Positions 1-6,299 of a stretch of 12,026 nt of DNA are shown piece by piece. The notes below the pieces were generated by a model, which did not search any database, was not told the DNA's origin, and was given only the letters and a program-made list of their open reading frames with translations. Both the position numbers and the translations under genes were made by a program. This stretch comes from Lachnospiraceae bacterium UBA5899 (GTDB taxonomy: Bacteria > Bacillota > Clostridia > Lachnospirales > Lachnospiraceae): positions 1-12,026 of the forward strand of contig DJEL01000003.1 in NCBI GenBank assembly GCA_002432425.1, given 5' to 3'. The stretch's first letter is position 1, and each line of letters opens with the position of its first letter.

Positions 1-9
1 AATTAGGGG

Positions 10-417
10 TTGCAAAAAACAGTATGGGAAGCGATAAAAGGTATTTTTACCACAGTATTTAATGTGATAAAGACAATTGTAACCACCTATTTCAATATTT
101 ATAAGACCATCATCCAGACGGTGCTTACTGTGATTCAGACGATTATCACAACGGTTTGGAATACCATCAAGACAGTGGTTACCACAGTGATGAATGCCAT
201 TAAGACCATCTTCACAACAGTATGGAATGCAATCAAAACGATCATTCAGGCTGTTGTTAGTGGTATTAAGGGACTGATTACTGGCGATTTTACAGCAGTG
301 AAAAATTCTATCACCACCATTATGAATACCATTAAGAGCACGATTTCCACGATCTGGAATACCATCAAGTCAAAGACATGTTGCCATTATAGAAGGCAGT
401 TGCAGAAAAGAAAATAG
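10..417 (+). pseudogene. Phage tail tape-measure protein, repeat-region fragment
   Basis: The translation is a run of 11-residue units of the form V-W-N-x-I-K-T-x-x-T-T, about eleven in a row, with Trp or aromatic residues and Ile-Lys recurring at fixed spacing. Such hydrophobic helical repeats are typical of tail tape-measure proteins of siphophages, which set tail length and line the tail lumen. Normal tape-measure proteins run from several hundred to over a thousand residues, so about 135 is only a piece. An in-frame TAG at 4-6 closes the frame just upstream, and the last 15 residues (ending in a Cys-Cys and a basic run) leave the repeat pattern, as expected after a frameshift or junction. 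There is no ribosome binding site. I call it a dead fragment of a tail gene; the family call rests on repeat pattern only. Confidence 0.7.
22..384 (+). repeat. 33-bp coding tandem repeat (11 units)
   Basis: Eleven consecutive 33-bp units encode the 11-residue periodicity of the tape-measure fragment. Units are diverged in sequence but keep the ACCATC/ATTAAGAC-type core and a GTNTGGAAT start in several copies. Confidence 0.65.
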
Positions 418-449
418 ACCACAGGTTTCGTCATCAACCTACGGTCTAT
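414..449 (-). terminator. Rho-independent terminator of the XRE gene
   Basis: Outer stem ATAGACC (414-420) pairs with GGTCTAT (443-449), then a 2x2 internal loop, then AGGTT (423-427) with AACCT (436-440). On the minus strand it directly follows the regulator's stop codon and is followed by TTTTCTTTT. The plus-strand side is also T-rich, so it may work both ways. Confidence 0.7.
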
Positions 450-799
450 CATGAATTGTTTTTATTTTGGGAACGAAGTCCGGATTTCATTTCCTTCATC
501 ATTTTAATAAGAAACTGTACCTCATCAGCGGAACAGTCAGATAGGATTTCTACGACCTCGCTATTTTGGATATTGGAAACAGATGGAATGTCGGTACGAA
601 GTAACCAGTCGGCAGATACTTGTAATGCTTCGGTTAATCTCATAAAGATGTCCAGGCCGATGTTCTTTTTCCCATTTTCAATATCGCTCATGTGTGAAGT
701 TGAAATTTGTAGACGCTCTGCCAGGTCAGCCTGGCTCAACTTCTGTACCTTTCTTGCTTCCCTGATTCGTGCGCCAACGTCTTTGAATTTATCGTTCAT
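449..799 (-). CDS. XRE-family helix-turn-helix repressor
   Basis: A 116-residue protein with a Cro/CI-type HTH_3 domain at about residues 8-66: the first helix region carries ARIREARK, the HTH core runs through SQADLAERLQIS and HMSDIENGKKN, and the domain closes with a LTEALQVSADWLL element. The remaining ~45 residues form a short acidic and then basic tail without a recognised domain. Start chosen at 799, because GAGGTG sits four bases upstream; an in-frame ATG at 811 lies before that ribosome binding site. It is divergent from a truncated second XRE start at 938, the layout of a phage CI/Cro switch. Likely role: prophage or island repressor binding the region 812-937. It looks intact, unlike most of its neighbours. 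Target operons are unknown. Confidence 0.88.
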   Translation of the reverse strand: MNDKFKDVGARIREARKVQKLSQADLAERLQISTSHMSDIENGKKNIGLDIFMRLTEALQVSADWLLRTDIPSVSNIQNSEVVEILSDCSADEVQFLIKMMKEMKSGLRSQNKNNS

Positions 800-811
800 T
801 GTGCACCTCAT

Positions 812-937
812 CGCTTATTGACTATGTTTTTATTATTCTATCCACAATTAGCGATTATTAGAATAGCCTGAAATAGAAGTTATCAACTATCGGCTATACA
901 ATCCTAAAGAAAATATTTTTTTAGGAGGTGGCATGCT
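812..937. promoter_or_regulatory. Divergent control region between two XRE starts
   Basis: An A/T-rich spacer between the XRE gene on the minus strand and the broken XRE start on the plus strand. Two imperfect dyads are visible: CGCTTATTG (812-820) with CAATTAGCG (845-853), one mismatch, and ATAGCC (863-868) with GGCTAT (892-897), exact. They are candidate repressor operators by position only. A minus-strand TAGAAT near 832-837 could be the -10 of the repressor promoter, but no good -35 was found. The plus-strand side ends in a strong AGGAGGTGG at 923-931. Confidence 0.4.
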
Positions 938-1147
938 ATGTCAGTCAATTTTAATTTTGTTGGAAAACGTATCAAGGAGGAAAGAGAGAACAAGTCCTAC
1001 ACTCAATGTAAAATAACAGTATTAGAGACAAAGGTATTTCCAGAACTTCAGGAACAGTATTTAGCTGATCCAAAATCAGGACCATCAGACATTGCATCAA
1101 CGGTTCTCGGCTCTGTAGGAATCGTCAGAGAGAAAGGAACACCATGA
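938..1147 (+). pseudogene. Broken XRE start joined to a TIGR04076-like fragment
   Basis: The frame opens with a very strong ribosome binding site (AGGAGGTGG) and the N-terminus of an XRE protein (VGKRIKEERENKSYTQ), which stops just where the HTH recognition helices should follow. From about residue 24 the sequence switches to CKITVLETKVFPELQEQYL and a following ADPKSGP, which I recognise as the start of the TIGR04076 family of small Cys-rich proteins. From about residue 49 it is antisense to the antitoxin gene. Three unrelated pieces in 70 codons means deletion junctions, not a gene. The TIGR04076 assignment is from memory of the family's N-terminus. The product, if made, should have no DNA-binding fold. 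Confidence 0.6.
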
Positions 1148-1275
1148 TGGTAAATAATCTGGCGGTAAAGGGAATTGATTACAACAGAAACAGGAATACC
1201 GAGCTTTTGCAGGATGTCTTCTGCTTCAATCTTTACATTATTTTCAACGCGGGCACTTACGGTTGAGTCTTTCAT
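1048..1275 (-). CDS. Orphan RelB/DinJ-family antitoxin
   Basis: A 75-residue protein beginning KDSTVSARVENNVK, the ribbon-helix-helix beta strand and first helix of RelB/DinJ antitoxins, followed by ILQKLGIPVSVVINSLYRQI and GVPFSLTIP, both characteristic of the family. Start chosen at 1275, with AGGAGG eight bases upstream; an in-frame ATG further upstream (1332) lies in the operator. Family members usually run 85-100 residues and precede a RelE/YafQ toxin. Here the C-terminus changes after about residue 63 into codons antisense to the TIGR04076-like fragment, and no toxin follows. The DNA-binding domain is complete and the toxin-binding tail is probably shortened. It could still bind its operator or act against a toxin encoded elsewhere. 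Confidence 0.8.
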   Translation of the reverse strand: MKDSTVSARVENNVKIEAEDILQKLGIPVSVVINSLYRQIIYHHGVPFSLTIPTEPRTVDAMSDGPDFGSAKYCS

Positions 1276-1298
1276 ATCAAACACCTCCTGTTGATTAT

Positions 1299-1331
1299 AT
1301 TGTAATTCGTTGTCTTGCAAATTGCAAGACA
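1299..1331 (-). promoter_or_regulatory. Antitoxin promoter with 21-bp palindromic operator
   Basis: TGTCTTGCAA (1311-1320) and TTGCAAGACA (1322-1331) are exact inverted 10-mers around one central base. On the minus strand TTGCAA inside the palindrome and TACAAT (plus-strand 1299-1304) are 17 bp apart, a good -35/-10 pair, so the palindrome covers the -35. This is the standard geometry of an autoregulated toxin-antitoxin promoter. Operator function is inferred from position. Confidence 0.75.
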
Positions 1332-1357
1332 TATTATATGAACTGCACGTGAATTTT

Positions 1358-1412
1358 ATACCCCGGTAGGGGCGGTCAAAATCTCTGGTTCAAACGGGGT
1401 ATTAAACCCAGG
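1358..1412 (+). other. Possible phage cos/packaging-region remnant
   Basis: The spacer before the terminase small subunit carries ACCCCGGTAGGGGCGG followed by TCAAAATCTCTGG and an ACGGGG/ACCC element. G/C-rich dyads of this kind upstream of terS are common at cos ends of HK97-like phages, where an HNH nuclease gene would normally lie just upstream; that gene is absent here. Assignment is by position and appearance only. Confidence 0.3.
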
Positions 1413-1433
1413 GAGAGAAAGGAAATAAAAATT

Positions 1434-1973
1434 ATGGCGAGAGACGGCACGCACTCGTCTGCCGCCGAAAAAATACAAAAAGGACAGCAAGTCCAGATAC
1501 TGAAAAATGATATTCCCACATTGAGTCCTACAGAACTGGAGGCGGTTGACCTGCCGGAAGGTGCTGTGATGAATGGCGTGGATATGCCAAAGCCAAGCGA
1601 TTACCTGTCAACAAGGCAGAAGAACGATGTTCCCCTCGGTGCGGATGAAATCTACAAGGAAACCTGGCTGTGGCTGAAGGAACGCAACTGTGAGAAGCAG
1701 GTCAATCCAAGACTGATCGAAGCCTACGCTCAGGCTTTTGCCGGATATATTCAGTGCGAGGAAGCAACCAGCACCTACGGTCTACTCGGTAAGTGTCCGA
1801 CCATAGGCGGTGTGATTACTTCCCCGTTTGCGCAGATGAGCCAGCAGTATCAGAAAAGTGCTAACCTCATCTGGTACGAGATTTACGACATCGTAAAGCA
1901 GAACTGCACTGAGATGTTCGAGGATAATCCCAACGATACAATGGAGCTTCTGCTCCGGGCAAGGAGAAAATAG
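1434..1973 (+). CDS. Phage terminase small subunit, P27 family
   Basis: 179 residues, within the normal length of P27-type small terminase subunits. These bind phage DNA near cos/pac and hand it to the large ATPase subunit for packaging. The C-terminal half carries the recognisable pattern: WLKERNCEKQVNPRLIEAYA (helical, DNA-binding half), then GVITSPFAQMSQQYQKSANLIW and a tail ending MELLLRARRK. The ATG at 1434 has GAAAGGA about eleven bases upstream. It stops one base before the MetK-like gene, so the two were co-transcribed. No large subunit, portal or capsid gene follows, so it is stranded inside a remnant although its own frame is open. Confidence 0.8.
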   Translation: MARDGTHSSAAEKIQKGQQVQILKNDIPTLSPTELEAVDLPEGAVMNGVDMPKPSDYLSTRQKNDVPLGADEIYKETWLWLKERNCEKQVNPRLIEAYAQAFAGYIQCEEATSTYGLLGKCPTIGGVITSPFAQMSQQYQKSANLIWYEIYDIVKQNCTEMFEDNPNDTMELLLRARRK

Positions 1974-1974
1974 C

Positions 1975-2660
1975 ATGATAGAGAAAGTGAATCCGAGCCA
2001 CCCGGATAAGGTGGCAGACCGCATCGCCGGAGCAATCGTTGATCTGGCATACGCCGCAGAAGCAAATCCTAAAATTGCAGTCGAGGTACTTATCGGACAT
2101 TGTAATTGTTCCGCAGGATACACATCTTTCCGAAAATCAAGCGGAGCAGTTCCGCTGCGGTGACAATGGTATTTTTAAGGGTGCGCCTTTGACGGAGGAA
2201 CAGAAAAAAGCTGTCCGAAATTGCACATTCTATTTATGAAAAGTACACTTCTGACGGAAAGTACATTCTGGACGGCAAGCGCCTGATCATCTGCCAGAGC
2301 AATGCTGACAACTATGACCTTATGGGCGATTATCCGAATGCAGAGGTCAATCCCCTCGGTGACTGGACGGGCGGCACAGATGTTGATACAGGCGCCACCA
2401 ACAGAAAGCTGGGTTCCGATATGGCGGACTCTGTTACAGGCGGCGGATTGCATGGCAAAGATCTGTCAAAAGCAGATGTGTCTGTGAATATCCACACATT
2501 TCTAAAGACACAGGATTTAGGAGAGCCTGTCACATTGGTGTGCGCCATTGGCGATGATACGGTAGACGGTGTCCCATATGCGGACATTGTCGCAGAAGCG
2601 AAAGAATATATAGACTCCATCGGCGGTTTCGAGAAATTTGCCGGGTGGGGTCTTTTTTGA
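1975..2660 (+). pseudogene. Phage-type S-adenosylmethionine synthetase, frameshifted
   Basis: Short phage relatives of MetK make SAM, plausibly to feed the adjacent methylase. Three reading frames must be joined to read it. Frame one (from 1975) gives NPSHPDKVADRIAGAIVDLAY, the MetK ATP-site HPDK motif, up to GH near 2100. Frame two gives VPQDTHLSENQ and CGDNGIFKG up to about 2212. Frame three gives LSEIAHSIYEKY, then TDVDTGATNRKLGSDMADS, GGGLHGKDLSKADVSVN and GGFEKFAGWGLF, ending at the TGA at 2658-2660. The first break loses residues: the stretch normally lying between the GH and PQDTH motifs is missing, roughly 35 residues by my recollection. The second is one extra A in an A6 run near 2207-2212. 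The start follows the terminase stop by one base. Not expected to be active. Confidence 0.78.
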
Positions 2661-2674
2661 TGGAGGTGAGGATG

Positions 2675-3025
2675 ATGAGCAAGACAACAACTGAAATGCA
2701 GCTGGTGGATATCAATAAGCTGATTCCCTATGTGAATAACGCTCGTACCCACAACGCACAGCAGATCAACAAGCTCCGTTCTTCCCTCCGGGAGTTCGGT
2801 TTTATCAATCCCGTCATTATCGACCGGGACTTCAATGTGATCGCCGGTCATGGCAGAATCATGGCGGCGAAGGAAGAAGGCATCAACGAGGTGCCTTGTG
2901 TGTTCGTGGACTATCTGACCGAGGCACAGAAGAAAGCGTACATTCTTGTGGATAACCGTATGGCAATGGATGCCGGATGGGATGAGGAGCTTCTGAAAGT
3001 AGAGATTGAAGCTCTGCAGGTGTAA
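2675..3025 (+). pseudogene. ParB-like N-terminal domain of a phage DNA methylase, truncated
   Basis: The 116 residues form a ParB/sulfiredoxin-type domain: LVDINKLIPYVNNARTH, then LREFGFINPVIIDRDF and VIAGHGRIMAAKEEG, where GHGR is the ParB box II equivalent, and finally KKAYILVDNRMAMDAGWDEE. In Firmicute phages this domain is fused to an N6-adenine or N4-cytosine methyltransferase of about 400 residues in total. Here the frame ends at TAA just after the first domain (IEALQV), so the DPPY-type catalytic half is missing. Start chosen at 2675 because GGAGG lies eight bases upstream; ATGs at 2660 and 2672 are alternatives, the former overlapping the MetK stop. Three bases separate it from the next gene, which looks like a deletion or recombination junction. 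Confidence 0.75.
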
Positions 3026-3028
3026 TAA

Positions 3029-3682
3029 ATGCAATACGATTGGATAGATTTTTACACGGAGTTTGCAACCAAGCTCCTGCCTTTCGAAAACGATAGAAAT
3101 GCACTAATTCAGAAAATAAATGCCGTGTACGTGCTTGCAGGACTTAGCATTCCTAAGCTTGAAAGTGGGGATGAAATTATTGATATCGATACATTTACTA
3201 TGTGCCGATTGTATGAAAAATTCATTCTGGAATATTATAGGAAAGAATACAAAAATCAGATTATTGCAAATGCCTCACGGATTCCATGGCAGCTTGACGA
3301 TGAAGAGAATTCTATGCTGCCGGTGATGCAGAGTGACATTATGTTTCAGCGCAATGATAGGGTTCTTATCATTGATGCAAAGTACTACGAACACAGTACT
3401 CAGGTACAATTTGACACACATACGCTTCATTCGGGCAATCTTTATCAGATTTTCACCTACGTGAAGAATAAGGAATATGAGCTGAGAGAGAAAGAGCATA
3501 AAGTCTCTGGCATGCTTTTGTACGCAAAGACGGATGAGGAGATTTATCCGCATCATACCTATCAAATGAGAGGGAATCAGATTGCCGTCAGGATCCTGGA
3601 TCTGAATCAGCTATTTGAGGATATTGCAAATCAACTTGAAGATATCGTTACGGAGCACTTTGGAGTTATAAGGGTACCGTAA
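3029..3682 (+). pseudogene. In-frame fusion of McrB N-terminus to McrC nuclease domain
   Basis: The 217-residue product seems to be two ends of a McrBC (LlaJI-like) type IV restriction locus. Residues 1-57 (YDWIDFYTEFATKLLPFEND, then IPKLESGDEIIDIDTFT) resemble the start of McrB-type AAA+ GTPase subunits. From residue 58 (MCRLYEKFILEYYRK, then LPVMQSDIMF, LIIDAKYYEHS, HSGNLYQIFTYV, SGMLLYAKTDEE) it matches the C-terminal part of McrC. D103, D116 and K118 fit the PD-(D/E)XK nuclease centre, with the spacing known for E. coli McrC (D244, D257, K259). The whole GTPase module and the front of McrC are missing. It starts three bases after the ParB fragment with only a weak AGGTG, so translation is probably coupled. 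Frame fully open; likely inert in restriction, since cleavage needs the McrB motor. Confidence 0.68.
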
Positions 3683-3867
3683 AGCGGCACTGCATTCAGA
3701 GAATATAAAGAATCTCATAAAAGCCTAATTGGCCGACTGAACAAAACACGGTGATTAAAATGGAATATGCTCCCCAAAGTTATAGACTCAAGATATAGAA
3801 TGCCCCAATCGTACTATTATGTTCAGAAAAAAGAATTCTCTTTTATTGTAGACAGAAGTACTTTGCA

Positions 3868-3942
3868 ATGGATGGCACGGAAATAAAGGTGGCTACGGTA
3901 GAATATTCATATTTGGAATATATAGAAGATACAAAGAAATAA
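3868..3942 (+). pseudogene. Short C-terminal remnant of an unknown gene
   Basis: Reads MDGTEIKVATVEYSYLEY then IEDTKK and a TAA-TAG double stop. The alternating beta-type pattern and charged end look like the tail of a real protein, and the frame continues open a few codons upstream. No ribosome binding site is present and I do not recognise the family. Confidence 0.22.
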
Positions 3943-3965
3943 TAGTCTGATTTCGGGGATATCGG

Positions 3966-3996
3966 TTGACAGTTTCCCGCCTTACAGATAAACTGT
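3966..3996 (+). promoter_or_regulatory. Transporter promoter with overlapping dyad
   Basis: TTGACA (3966-3971) and TAAACT (3989-3994) are 17 bp apart, giving a start near 4001 and a leader of about 60 bases. ACAGTTT (3969-3975) and AAACTGT (3990-3996) form an exact inverted repeat spanning both promoter boxes, a good position for a repressor. Function inferred. Confidence 0.55.
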
Positions 3997-4063
3997 TTTA
4001 TGTGACTTTTTTCGTAAAACAGAAAGTTATCATGCAAAAAAAGGGTAAGGAGTTAGCGAGTTA

Positions 4064-5419
4064 ATGAAACGTGAATCATTTAAGTCACGTCTGGGATTTT
4101 TACTGGTAAGTGCCGGATGTGCAATCGGAATCGGAAATGTATGGAGATTTCCCTATGTGGTAGGACAAAACGGCGGCGGCTTTTTCGTATTGTTTTATCT
4201 GTTGTTTTTGGTGGGTATGGGATTACCGGTACTGACCATGGAGCTGGCGGTAGGACGTGCCAGCAGAAAAAGTGCGGTACAGGGCTATAAAGAATTGGAA
4301 AAGAAGGGAAGCAAATGGCACCTGCACGGATGGATGGCAATTTTCGGCTGCTACATGCTGATGATGTATTATACAACGGTGTCCGGCTGGATGGTTGATT
4401 ATTTCTATAAATTTTTGACCGGTCAGTTTAAGACGGGCATGACGGCAGAGGAGTCCGGCAGCATTTTTAACAGCATGCTTGCCAATCCGAAGGAAATGAC
4501 CTTCTGGATGGTGCTTACGGTACTGCTTGGTTTCCTGGTATGCAGCAAGGGCGTGCAGAACGGACTCGAAAAAATCAGCAAGGTCATGATGATTGCACTA
4601 TTAGTGCTGATTGTGGTGCTTGCCGTACACAGCTTTACACTTTCAGGTGCGGGAGAAGGCATCCGGTTTTATCTGGTGCCGAATATGAAAACCGTACAGG
4701 CAGTAGGACTAAAAAATGTAATTACAGCGGCTATGAACCAATCCTTCTTCACGTTAAGCTTAGGCGTAGCGGCTATGGAAATTTTCGGCAGCTATATGGG
4801 AAAAGAGCACACGCTGGCGGGAGAAGGCATCCGCATCTGTGCATTGGATACATTTGTGGCAATTATGGCAGGACTTATTATTTTCCCGGCATGCTTCAGC
4901 TACGGCGTGGAAGCAGGTGCGGGTCCTGCACTTATTTTTGTGACACTGCCCAATGTATTTGTCAACATGCCGGGCGGACGTATCTGGGGAGCCATGTTTT
5001 TCCTGTTTATGACGTTTGCAAGCTTTTCCACCGTTATTGCGGTGTTTGAAAATATCATGTCTTTCTGTATGGACATGTTTGGCTGGAAGCGCGGAAAGGC
5101 AGCATTGATAAACTGCATTATTATTTTAGTGGCAAGTATGCCCTGCGTTTTAGGCTACAATGTGTGGAGCAATCTGCATCTGATTGGAGGAAGGGATGTG
5201 CTTGACAGTGAGGACTTTATTGTAAGCAACCTGCTGCTTCCCATCGGTTCCCTGATTTATCTGTTGTTCTGCGTAACCAAATGGGGCTGGGGCTTCGATA
5301 ATTATATAGAAGAAGCGAACACCGGAAAGGGACTTAAAATTGCAAAATTCCTAAAGCCGTATTTCCAGTTCATTCTTCCGGTTCTGATATTGATTATTTT
5401 AATACAGGGGTTGTTGTAA
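4064..5419 (+). CDS. Neurotransmitter:sodium symporter (NSS/SNF) family amino-acid transporter
   Basis: 451 residues, the normal length of bacterial NSS proteins (LeuT fold, 11-12 membrane helices), which couple sodium entry to uptake of an amino acid across the cytoplasmic membrane. The N-terminus carries the family signature: FKSRLGFLLVSAGCAIGIGN then VWRFPYVVGQNGGGFF, with the glycine-rich break in helix 1 that holds substrate and sodium, then PVLTMELAVGRASRKS. Helix 6-region AMNQSFFTLSLGVAAMEIFG and later TFASFSTVIAVFENI are also typical. Start at 4064 with TAAGGAG about eleven bases upstream. It stands alone under its own promoter and shares a terminator with the converging Crp/Fnr gene. 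Substrate cannot be told from sequence; relatives carry tryptophan, tyrosine, leucine or alanine. Confidence 0.93.
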   Translation: MKRESFKSRLGFLLVSAGCAIGIGNVWRFPYVVGQNGGGFFVLFYLLFLVGMGLPVLTMELAVGRASRKSAVQGYKELEKKGSKWHLHGWMAIFGCYMLMMYYTTVSGWMVDYFYKFLTGQFKTGMTAEESGSIFNSMLANPKEMTFWMVLTVLLGFLVCSKGVQNGLEKISKVMMIALLVLIVVLAVHSFTLSGAGEGIRFYLVPNMKTVQAVGLKNVITAAMNQSFFTLSLGVAAMEIFGSYMGKEHTLAGEGIRICALDTFVAIMAGLIIFPACFSYGVEAGAGPALIFVTLPNVFVNMPGGRIWGAMFFLFMTFASFSTVIAVFENIMSFCMDMFGWKRGKAALINCIIILVASMPCVLGYNVWSNLHLIGGRDVLDSEDFIVSNLLLPIGSLIYLLFCVTKWGWGFDNYIEEANTGKGLKIAKFLKPYFQFILPVLILIILIQGLL

Positions 5420-5423
5420 AAGA

Positions 5424-5460
5424 AAAGTCCGTTTCCCAATTTTCAAGGGAGGCGGACTTT
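5424..5460. terminator. Bidirectional terminator between convergent genes
   Basis: A 14-bp stem, AAAGTCCGTTTCCC (5424-5437) against GGGAGGCGGACTTT (5447-5460) with two G-U pairs and a 9-base loop. T-runs follow on the plus strand (TTTTT) and on the minus strand (TTTCTTTT). It serves the transporter and the Crp/Fnr gene. Confidence 0.9.
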
Positions 5461-6144
5461 TTAATTGCAGATTAAAGTGAAATGGTTTTTCTCGGCGGAA
5501 AGAACGCCTTCCTTTTGCAGCTTGGAAATGACGACGGACAGAGCGGCACGTTCCACGCAAAGATAATCCGCAAGCTGTTGGCGGTCAAAAGGAATGGAGA
5601 AGGATAAAGAGCCCTGGCGGATGGACTCCTCCGACAAATAAGAAAGCAGCTTTTCTTTCGTGGAGCGCTTGCTTAAATGGGTCAGCTTGTTGTTGAACAC
5701 CAGAATTTTTCCGGCAAGAATAGTCACCAGATTTTGTATCAGGCGCGTGTGGTGGGAACAGGCGGAGGAGCATACGGAAAGCAGTTTCTGCACATGAAGC
5801 AGCAGAATTTCACAGTCCTTTTCGGCTACCACACTGCTGCCAAGCGGCGTATCCGGTACGGCGGCATAGGGTTCCCCGAAAATATCTCCGGCAGTGATTT
5901 TGTGTATCATATGGCGGTGCCCCCAGACATCTTCCTGGATGATAAGAAGACTGCCGCTTAAGACCAGTCCCATGGAAGAAATGCTTTCGCCGGCACGGAA
6001 TACATATTGTTCATCCGGAACGGAAAGTAATTTATCGGCAACGCAGGGCAGCACCGACAGAATTTCCCCGTCGGAGAGTCCCTGAAACAACGGACTGTTT
6101 TTCAATATAGGCAGATAAGCCGAAAAGTTATGTTTTGTTTCCAT
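5461..6144 (-). CDS. Crp/Fnr-family transcriptional regulator (HcpR-like by context)
   Basis: 227 residues, the usual length. Residues ~15-125 form a cyclic-nucleotide-type sensor barrel: LFQGLSDGEILSVL, then FRAGESISSMGLVLSGSLLI and ITAGDIFGE. A dimer helix (KILVFNNKLTHLSKRSTKEKL) follows, then a winged HTH at ~187-218 (DRQQLADYLCVERAALSVVI then SKLQKEGVL). No N-terminal four-cysteine FNR iron-sulfur motif is seen; Cys 34, 111, 125 and 129 are scattered. Start at 6144, where AAAGGA precedes the ATG; the open frame extends 27 codons further without a site. It is divergent from hcp, and in Clostridia Crp/Fnr proteins beside hcp (HcpR type, reported to sense nitric oxide through heme) activate it. 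The effector here is inferred. Confidence 0.85.
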   Translation of the reverse strand: METKHNFSAYLPILKNSPLFQGLSDGEILSVLPCVADKLLSVPDEQYVFRAGESISSMGLVLSGSLLIIQEDVWGHRHMIHKITAGDIFGEPYAAVPDTPLGSSVVAEKDCEILLLHVQKLLSVCSSACSHHTRLIQNLVTILAGKILVFNNKLTHLSKRSTKEKLLSYLSEESIRQGSLSFSIPFDRQQLADYLCVERAALSVVISKLQKEGVLSAEKNHFTLICN

Positions 6145-6299
6145 ATTTTTCCTTTCATTTTGTTTGATTTCCAACATACAATTTATTTTCATTATAATAA
6201 AATGAGCAGGAAATATGCAAGACATATCCGGCGAGGTGAAAAAGAACCTGCAGAATAAGGATTTTACGGGTATGAAAAAAGAAAAAAGGAGAAATGATT
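6145..6299. promoter_or_regulatory. Divergent regulator/hcp promoter region
   Basis: A perfect TATAAT (6193-6198, within the self-complementary ATTATAAT) lacks a good plus-strand -35, which fits an activator-dependent promoter. An exact dyad ATATG-CAAGA-CATAT lies at 6213-6227, downstream of that -10. A single Fnr-like half site TTGAT occurs at about 6164-6168, near where an activator would bind. No full Fnr or HcpR palindrome is present, so the true operator is unresolved. Confidence 0.4.

Larger units (their letters stand above)
3683..4063. other. Spacer between prophage remnant and transporter gene
   Basis: About 380 bp without a convincing gene. It holds a 24-codon open fragment (3868-3942) and, toward the right end, the promoter of the transporter gene. 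An exact dyad CTGTTTTA (3993-4000) with TAAAACAG (4015-4022) lies in the presumed leader. No integration-site duplication could be recognised. This is the likely right edge of the mobile material. Confidence 0.5.

Noticed and set aside
2200..2216. Programmed frameshifting at AAAAAAG in the MetK-like gene
   Set aside because: The heptamer is out of phase for a -1 slip in the incoming frame, a +1 shift is needed instead, and an additional coding gap upstream already breaks the gene.
2330..3034. 234-codon open frame on the minus strand
   Set aside because: It is antisense to clearly conserved MetK and ParB motifs, has no ribosome binding site and no recognisable domain.
3993..4022. Terminator or riboswitch in the transporter leader
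   Set aside because: The 8-bp A/T stem has a 14-base loop, no G/C core and no T-run after it, and no known riboswitch or T-box motif is visible.
3843..4037. 64-codon minus-strand frame before the transporter
   Set aside because: No ribosome binding site or recognisable motif, and it overlaps the plus-strand promoter of the transporter.
4540..5049. 169-codon plus-strand frame inside the transporter gene
   Set aside because: It is the shifted frame of a gene with full family motifs over its entire length; it is Cys/Arg-rich as typical of shadow frames.
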